Assembly (NCBI GenBank): GCA_934278995.1
Contig: CAKQWM010000003.1
Coordinates: 1 to 64,000 of the forward strand
Length of the DNA stretch: 64,000 nucleotides
Source of the DNA: an uncultured Clostridia bacterium
GTDB taxonomy: Bacteria > Bacillota > Clostridia > Christensenellales > Borkfalkiaceae
Reading direction: 5' to 3'
The notes under the pieces are model-generated. The model was given only the letters and a program-made list of their open reading frames with translations. It searched no databases and was not told where the DNA came from. Within the stretch, counting starts at the first letter, position 1, and every line of letters starts with the position of its first letter. Of this stretch, positions 59,738-64,000 are shown in pieces. The position numbers were made by a program, and so were the translations under genes.

Positions 59738-59738
59738 T

Positions 59739-60437
59739 ATGAAATTTAATTATAACGAGTGCGAAAACCTGATAGGTTACGTTTTCAACGATAAAAACTT
59801 ACTTTTAAATGCGTTTACGCACTCGTCGTATGCAAACGAACATAAAGAATACAAATCAAACGAAAGATTAGAGTTTTTGGGCGATTCGATTTTGGGTTTC
59901 GTGATTACCGAGTACTTATACGAAAATCTCGATAAAACCGACGAAGGCAAAATGACCGTTATAAAACAAAATTTAGTGTCAAAAAAACCGCTGTCTTCCG
60001 CAATAATAAAAAAAGGATTACAAAACTTTTTGATTTCAGGAGAAGGCGAACGCAAAGATGCTAATCTTACTAATATTTCCGAAAATTTGTTTGAAGCCAT
60101 AGTTGCCGCAATTTATCTTGACGGCGGTATTTCTAAGGCTAAAGAATTTATTTTTTCCTTGCTTGATTTGTCGGATATTCCGAAAGGTTATCTCGCAGAC
60201 GATTCGATCGATTATAAGAGCAGACTTTTACACTTGACTCAATTTTATAAACTCGGAGAAATCGAGTATTACGAGATATCTAAAACAGGGCCCGATCATA
60301 AACCGATTTTTTTGATGGGCGTAAAAGTGGGTAATCGTTTTTTGTCGAGTGGTAAGGGAAGTTCTCACAAAGAAGGGGAAAAACTCGCCTCAAAAAAGGC
60401 GCTTGAAATTTTACAAAAAGAGGGGTTCAGCCTTTGA
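59739..60437 (+). CDS. rnc: Ribonuclease III
   Basis: A 232-residue double-stranded RNA endonuclease for rRNA processing and mRNA control. The catalytic signature NERLEFLGDSIL (about residues 41-52), the second acidic cluster in NLFEAIVAAIYLDGG and a C-terminal dsRNA-binding domain (about 155-228, ending SHKEGEKLASKKALEIL) are complete. No ribosome-binding site of its own is visible; translation probably follows asnS. It overlaps the smc start. acpP and the fatty-acid genes that precede rnc in Bacillus are not here. Confidence 0.97.
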   Translation: MKFNYNECENLIGYVFNDKNLLLNAFTHSSYANEHKEYKSNERLEFLGDSILGFVITEYLYENLDKTDEGKMTVIKQNLVSKKPLSSAIIKKGLQNFLISGEGERKDANLTNISENLFEAIVAAIYLDGGISKAKEFIFSLLDLSDIPKGYLADDSIDYKSRLLHLTQFYKLGEIEYYEISKTGPDHKPIFLMGVKVGNRFLSSGKGSSHKEGEKLASKKALEILQKEGFSL

Positions 60438-63400
60438 ATTTTGAAAAAATTGAAATGAGTGGCTTTAAGTCTTTCGCGGACAAAGTCGAAATAGTTTTTG
60501 ATAACGGCGTTACGGGCATCGTAGGTCCGAACGGCTGCGGTAAATCAAATATCGCCGACGCCGTACGCTGGGTTTTGGGCGAGCAATCGGCAAAAACCTT
60601 GCGCGGTTCTAACATGACCGACGTTATTTTTGCAGGAACGCAAACGAGAAAATCCCTTTCGTATTGCGAAGTTTCGCTGTATTTCGACAATTCGCAACGT
60701 ATTTTCAAAAGTTGCGATTATAACGAAGTCATTTTGACTCGTAAACTGTTCAGATCGGGCGAAAGCGAATATTACGTAAATAAACAACCGTCATTGCTCC
60801 GTGAAATCGTAAGACTTTTGCACGAATGCGGTGTTTCCAAAAACGGCTATTCTATTATCGGACAAGGTAAAGTGTCCGAAATTTTGTCGTCCAAACCCGA
60901 AGATCGTCGTGTAATTTTCGAAGAAGCCGTAGGTATAGCGCAGGCTAAATCCAAAAAACTCGAAACAGAAAGAAAGTTGGAGAGAGTCCACGACAACCTC
61001 GTTCGTATTTTCGACGTCGCTTCCGTACACGAAAAAAGTTTGGAACCTCTCAGAAAAGCCGCCGAAAAAACAAGACAGTTTTTAGAACTTTCCGAACAAC
61101 TTAAATATCACGAAATCAATAATTATTTATACAAATACGACAACGCGAGCGTCATTAAAGACAGAATTGCTTTGCGCATCCAAGGTCTGGACGAAGAATT
61201 TGCTTTAAGAAACAACGATTTAACCGAAACGGTAAAATATTATAACGATCACGTGGAAGAACGTTCCAGATCGGATGAACGTATTAAAGAATTAAACGAT
61301 AAAATTCTCGATATGTCCTTAAAACAAGAGCAATTTTCAGGAAAAACCAACGTTTATAAAGAAAGAATTTCATATTTTAATTCCGAAATTACCCGTTTAC
61401 AGGAAGAAATCGACACAAAAAAAGAGGGTATAGAATTATCCGAAAAAGCGATAGAAGCGAAAAAAGTCGCGTTAAAAGAGTACGGAGAAGAAAAAGACAG
61501 TTTATCGCGCAAACTTAAAGATCTCGAAGCCGAATTATCCCGCGTTCTCAGCGAAATCGCCCGAGACGAAAACGCCGCTTACGTAGCGCAGAGCGCTATG
61601 CTTAAAGCAGCCGAAAATTTAGCGGATATAAGCAAAAATTTAGGATCGCTTGAAAACGAAAAGTCTTATATTACCGACAAACAGCGCGAAATCATAGATA
61701 AGGTCAACAATTTAACATTAATTCGCAAAAATCTCGAATCGGAAAAAGCCAAAATTTCTCAGGAAATTTCCGATAGCGAAGCAAATCAGAAAAAACTTAA
61801 AGACGCAATAGACAGGCTCGAAAAAGAAATTTCCGACGGCAACAATAAACTATCCGAAATATCAAATAAAATTTATCAGTTGGGTAACTATATAACCTCG
61901 CTCGAAACCAACAAGAGGTTATACGCAGGTTTAAAAGACAGTTTCGAGGGTTACCCTACGTCTGTCAAACGTCTGATGCTTACGGCAAAAGAAAACGCTT
62001 CTTTAAACCAAAGAATCAAAGGCGTTGTCGCAAGCATAATAAAAACCGACAAAAAATACGAGGTTGCCGTCGAAACGGCGCTCGGTAACGCAGTTCAGAA
62101 CGTCGTTACGGCAACGCCGGAAGACGCTCAGTATTTAATCGAATATCTGAAACGTTCGGAAGGCGGCAGGGTTACTTTCTTACCCGTTTCCGCCGTAAGA
62201 CCGCACGCCGACGGTATCGATATAAATTCCGCTTTAAGCGACAAAGGCGCCATCGGTTTAGCGACTAAACTCGTAAGTTACGACGCTTATTACGAAAACG
62301 TTATTCGTTATTTGTTAGGGAATGCTCTTATTGCAGACAATATCGATAACGCCGTAATAATCGCAAAAAAACACAGGTTCGCTTTTAAAATCGTTACCTT
62401 GGACGGCGACGTTATCAATCCTTCCGGCTCGATGACGGGCGGTTCGAGAAGACAAAACCAGACAAACTTGCTGTCTTCCGAACGTATGATAGAAAAACTG
62501 ACGGAAGACATAAAACAAAAACAAGCCGAACTCGAAAAATTAAACAGGTTCAAGGAATCGTTAAATTCGGCTTGTAACGACAACGTTGATAAACTTGACG
62601 ATCTCAACGACAAATTACAGGCGGAAAAACAAAATTATTCCGCGTTATCGGTTCGGCTAACGAGTTATGAAAGTTTAATAGATACAAACGAAAAAGAACT
62701 TACCGGTTATAATGCCGAAGTTTCCGCGGTAACTAAAAGACTCGAACAAATTGCGACCGAGTACGTACATATCGAAGAAGGCAACAAACAACTTTCCAAA
62801 GAAAAGGAAACCGCTTCTTCAGACGCTTTAAAACATCAATCGGAAAACGAACAAAGAAAGCAACGGCGCGACGAATTGGTTGAAGCGATTACTAATTCAA
62901 AAACACGCGATACCTATATCGACGCCGAAATCAAAGCCGCTAATTCGGATATCGAAAGATTAAACGAGGCGCTTTCGGACGATCTTAGCGTTATCGATCG
63001 TAATAAGTCTATGATTGAAAACGACAAAGGCATCGTCGAAGGCTTCTATGAAGAAATCAAAAAAATAACCGCCGAAGCGGAAGAAAGTTCGGGTATAAAG
63101 GAACAGCGCGACAATCTTTTAAAAGAGGAGAATCGCCGTTCCGACCTCGACACCATGATTAAGCAGGATAACTTGAAGCGTGACGTTTTAACCGCAGAAA
63201 TCGCTAAAATTTCCGAAAAAAAGCATCAGGAAGAAATCGAGATATCAAAAGTCGATAGCGAACTCGAATACATGCGTCTTCGCGTCGAAGAAGAATACGG
63301 CGAAACTTACGAAACCTGCGTCAGATTAAAGGACGAGAATTACGATATAACCAACTCAAACGAAGAAATAGCAACCCTCAAAAAGAATATTTCCCGCCTC

Positions 63401-64000
63401 GGCGGTATCAACGCAAACGCAATACAGGAATACGAACAATTAAGCGCCGAATACGGTGATTTAATGACTCAGAAAGAAGATCTCGAAAAAGCCGAAGCAG
63501 ATTTAAAGGAAGCGTTAAAAACGATTCGTGACGAAATGCTGAGCGAATTCAACGCGGGCTTTGAGGAGATAAGAAAACACTTCCAGCAAATATTCAAGGA
63601 ATTATTCGGCGGGGGCAGAGCTGATTTATTGCTCGACTATACCGACGTTGACGATCCTTTAAACGCAGGCGTAGAAATAGTCGCCGAACCGCCGGGGAAA
63701 AAATTACAGAAAATTTCTCTGCTTTCCGGCGGCGAAATGGCGCTTACCGCCATTGCTATTTTGTTTGCAATTTTAAAACTTCGTCCGATGCCGTTCTGTG
63801 TTCTGGACGAAATCGAAGCGCCTTTGGACGATGCCAACGTTGAAAGATTTGCTAAATATCTTAAAAAGTTTTCTAACGAAACGCAGTTTATAGTTATAAC
63901 CCACAAAAAGGTTACCATGGAACTTGCCGACGCGTTGTTCGGCGTTACGATGCAGGAAAAAGGCGTATCGAAAATCGTATCGGTAAAACTGAGCGATATT
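60434..64000 (+). CDS. smc: Chromosome segregation protein SMC, 3' end beyond window
   Basis: The condensin-like ATPase of chromosome organisation. The frame is open for 1189 codons to the window edge, about the full family length, so only the last few codons are missing. Walker A GPNGCGKS (31-38), first coiled coil, hinge (about 500-640), second coiled coil, signature LSGGEMAL (near 1097) and Walker B FCVLDEIEAPLDD are in order. The start is TTG at 60434, overlapping the rnc stop (TTGA), with AAGAGGGG 8 bases upstream. The rnc-smc order is standard in Firmicutes. Confidence 0.96.
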   Translation, partial: MNFEKIEMSGFKSFADKVEIVFDNGVTGIVGPNGCGKSNIADAVRWVLGEQSAKTLRGSNMTDVIFAGTQTRKSLSYCEVSLYFDNSQRIFKSCDYNEVILTRKLFRSGESEYYVNKQPSLLREIVRLLHECGVSKNGYSIIGQGKVSEILSSKPEDRRVIFEEAVGIAQAKSKKLETERKLERVHDNLVRIFDVASVHEKSLEPLRKAAEKTRQFLELSEQLKYHEINNYLYKYDNASVIKDRIALRIQGLDEEFALRNNDLTETVKYYNDHVEERSRSDERIKELNDKILDMSLKQEQFSGKTNVYKERISYFNSEITRLQEEIDTKKEGIELSEKAIEAKKVALKEYGEEKDSLSRKLKDLEAELSRVLSEIARDENAAYVAQSAMLKAAENLADISKNLGSLENEKSYITDKQREIIDKVNNLTLIRKNLESEKAKISQEISDSEANQKKLKDAIDRLEKEISDGNNKLSEISNKIYQLGNYITSLETNKRLYAGLKDSFEGYPTSVKRLMLTAKENASLNQRIKGVVASIIKTDKKYEVAVETALGNAVQNVVTATPEDAQYLIEYLKRSEGGRVTFLPVSAVRPHADGIDINSALSDKGAIGLATKLVSYDAYYENVIRYLLGNALIADNIDNAVIIAKKHRFAFKIVTLDGDVINPSGSMTGGSRRQNQTNLLSSERMIEKLTEDIKQKQAELEKLNRFKESLNSACNDNVDKLDDLNDKLQAEKQNYSALSVRLTSYESLIDTNEKELTGYNAEVSAVTKRLEQIATEYVHIEEGNKQLSKEKETASSDALKHQSENEQRKQRRDELVEAITNSKTRDTYIDAEIKAANSDIERLNEALSDDLSVIDRNKSMIENDKGIVEGFYEEIKKITAEAEESSGIKEQRDNLLKEENRRSDLDTMIKQDNLKRDVLTAEIAKISEKKHQEEIEISKVDSELEYMRLRVEEEYGETYETCVRLKDENYDITNSNEEIATLKKNISRLGGINANAIQEYEQLSAEYGDLMTQKEDLEKAEADLKEALKTIRDEMLSEFNAGFEEIRKHFQQIFKELFGGGRADLLLDYTDVDDPLNAGVEIVAEPPGKKLQKISLLSGGEMALTAIAILFAILKLRPMPFCVLDEIEAPLDDANVERFAKYLKKFSNETQFIVITHKKVTMELADALFGVTMQEKGVSKIVSVKLSDI

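Noticed and set aside
1..64000. CRISPR arrays, insertion sequences, prophage, toxin-antitoxin or defence genes
   Set aside because: None seen: no regularly spaced repeats, transposase, integrase or defence-type ORFs; gene order is almost wholly conserved housekeeping and sporulation.

Overview
This window comes from the chromosome of an AT-rich, spore-forming Firmicute, most likely a member of the class Clostridia. The evidence is a full spoIIIAA-AH operon, spoIVB, spoIIM, dacF-spoIIAA-spoIIAB-sigF, spoVAC-AD-AE and yunB, together with Firmicutes-type housekeeping gene order. SpoVA is in the short AC/AD/AE form. The species cannot be named from sequence reading alone. I see no mobile element, CRISPR array, tRNA or prophage. 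The window opens in the 3' part of a 5S rRNA gene and ends inside smc.

Layout. (1) 1-910: end of an rRNA operon, then a small heat-shock gene under a CIRCE-like operator. (2) 950-5500: spoIIIAA-AH, encoding the mother-cell side of the engulfment channel. (3) 5700-12100: asp23-type gene, nusB, folD, ispA, tlyA, nadK, argR, recN, a classic Firmicutes cluster here lacking xseA, xseB and dxs. (4) 12100-19400: a sporulation block (spoIVB, spoIIM, dacF, spoIIAA, spoIIAB, sigF, spoVAC, spoVAD, spoVAE, yunB). spo0A is not in its usual place after spoIVB. (5) 19450-32900: pheST, mutS2, a cysteine desulfurase with thiI (4-thiouridine pathway), an M29 aminopeptidase, a Gfo/Idh oxidoreductase, prmA, mtaB and a HIT protein. 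(6) 33000-39450: rpsU, an unknown gene, pcrA, ligA, yicC, rpoZ. (7) 39500-52070: priA, def, fmt, rsmB, rlmN, rsgA, rpe, thiN, rpmB (reverse strand), a second asp23-type gene, fakA/yloV, recG. This follows the Bacillus order but lacks gmk, coaBC, the prpC-prkC phosphatase/kinase pair and spoVM. (8) 52100-64000: a YitT-type membrane protein, rqcH (reverse), tig, clpP, clpX, asnS, rnc, smc.

No obviously new multi-gene system is visible; nearly every gene belongs to a known family. The more unusual signals are in expression control. Recognisable promoters for several sporulation sigma factors lie where the B. subtilis logic predicts: sigma-H at spoIIAA, sigma-F at dacF, sigma-G at spoIVB and spoVA, sigma-E at spoIIM and yunB. 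The sigma-H promoter is nested inside the dacF terminator. Several genes (spoIVB, yunB, the cysteine desulfurase, pcrA, and a 29-codon ORF before spoVAC) have a -10 box only 5-8 bases before the start codon and no Shine-Dalgarno sequence, which suggests leaderless mRNAs. Three genes (rsgA, spoIIIAE, spoIIM) have start regions best explained by AUU/AUA or otherwise non-standard initiation. recN and recG carry hairpins directly against their start codons. These are readings from sequence, not measurements.
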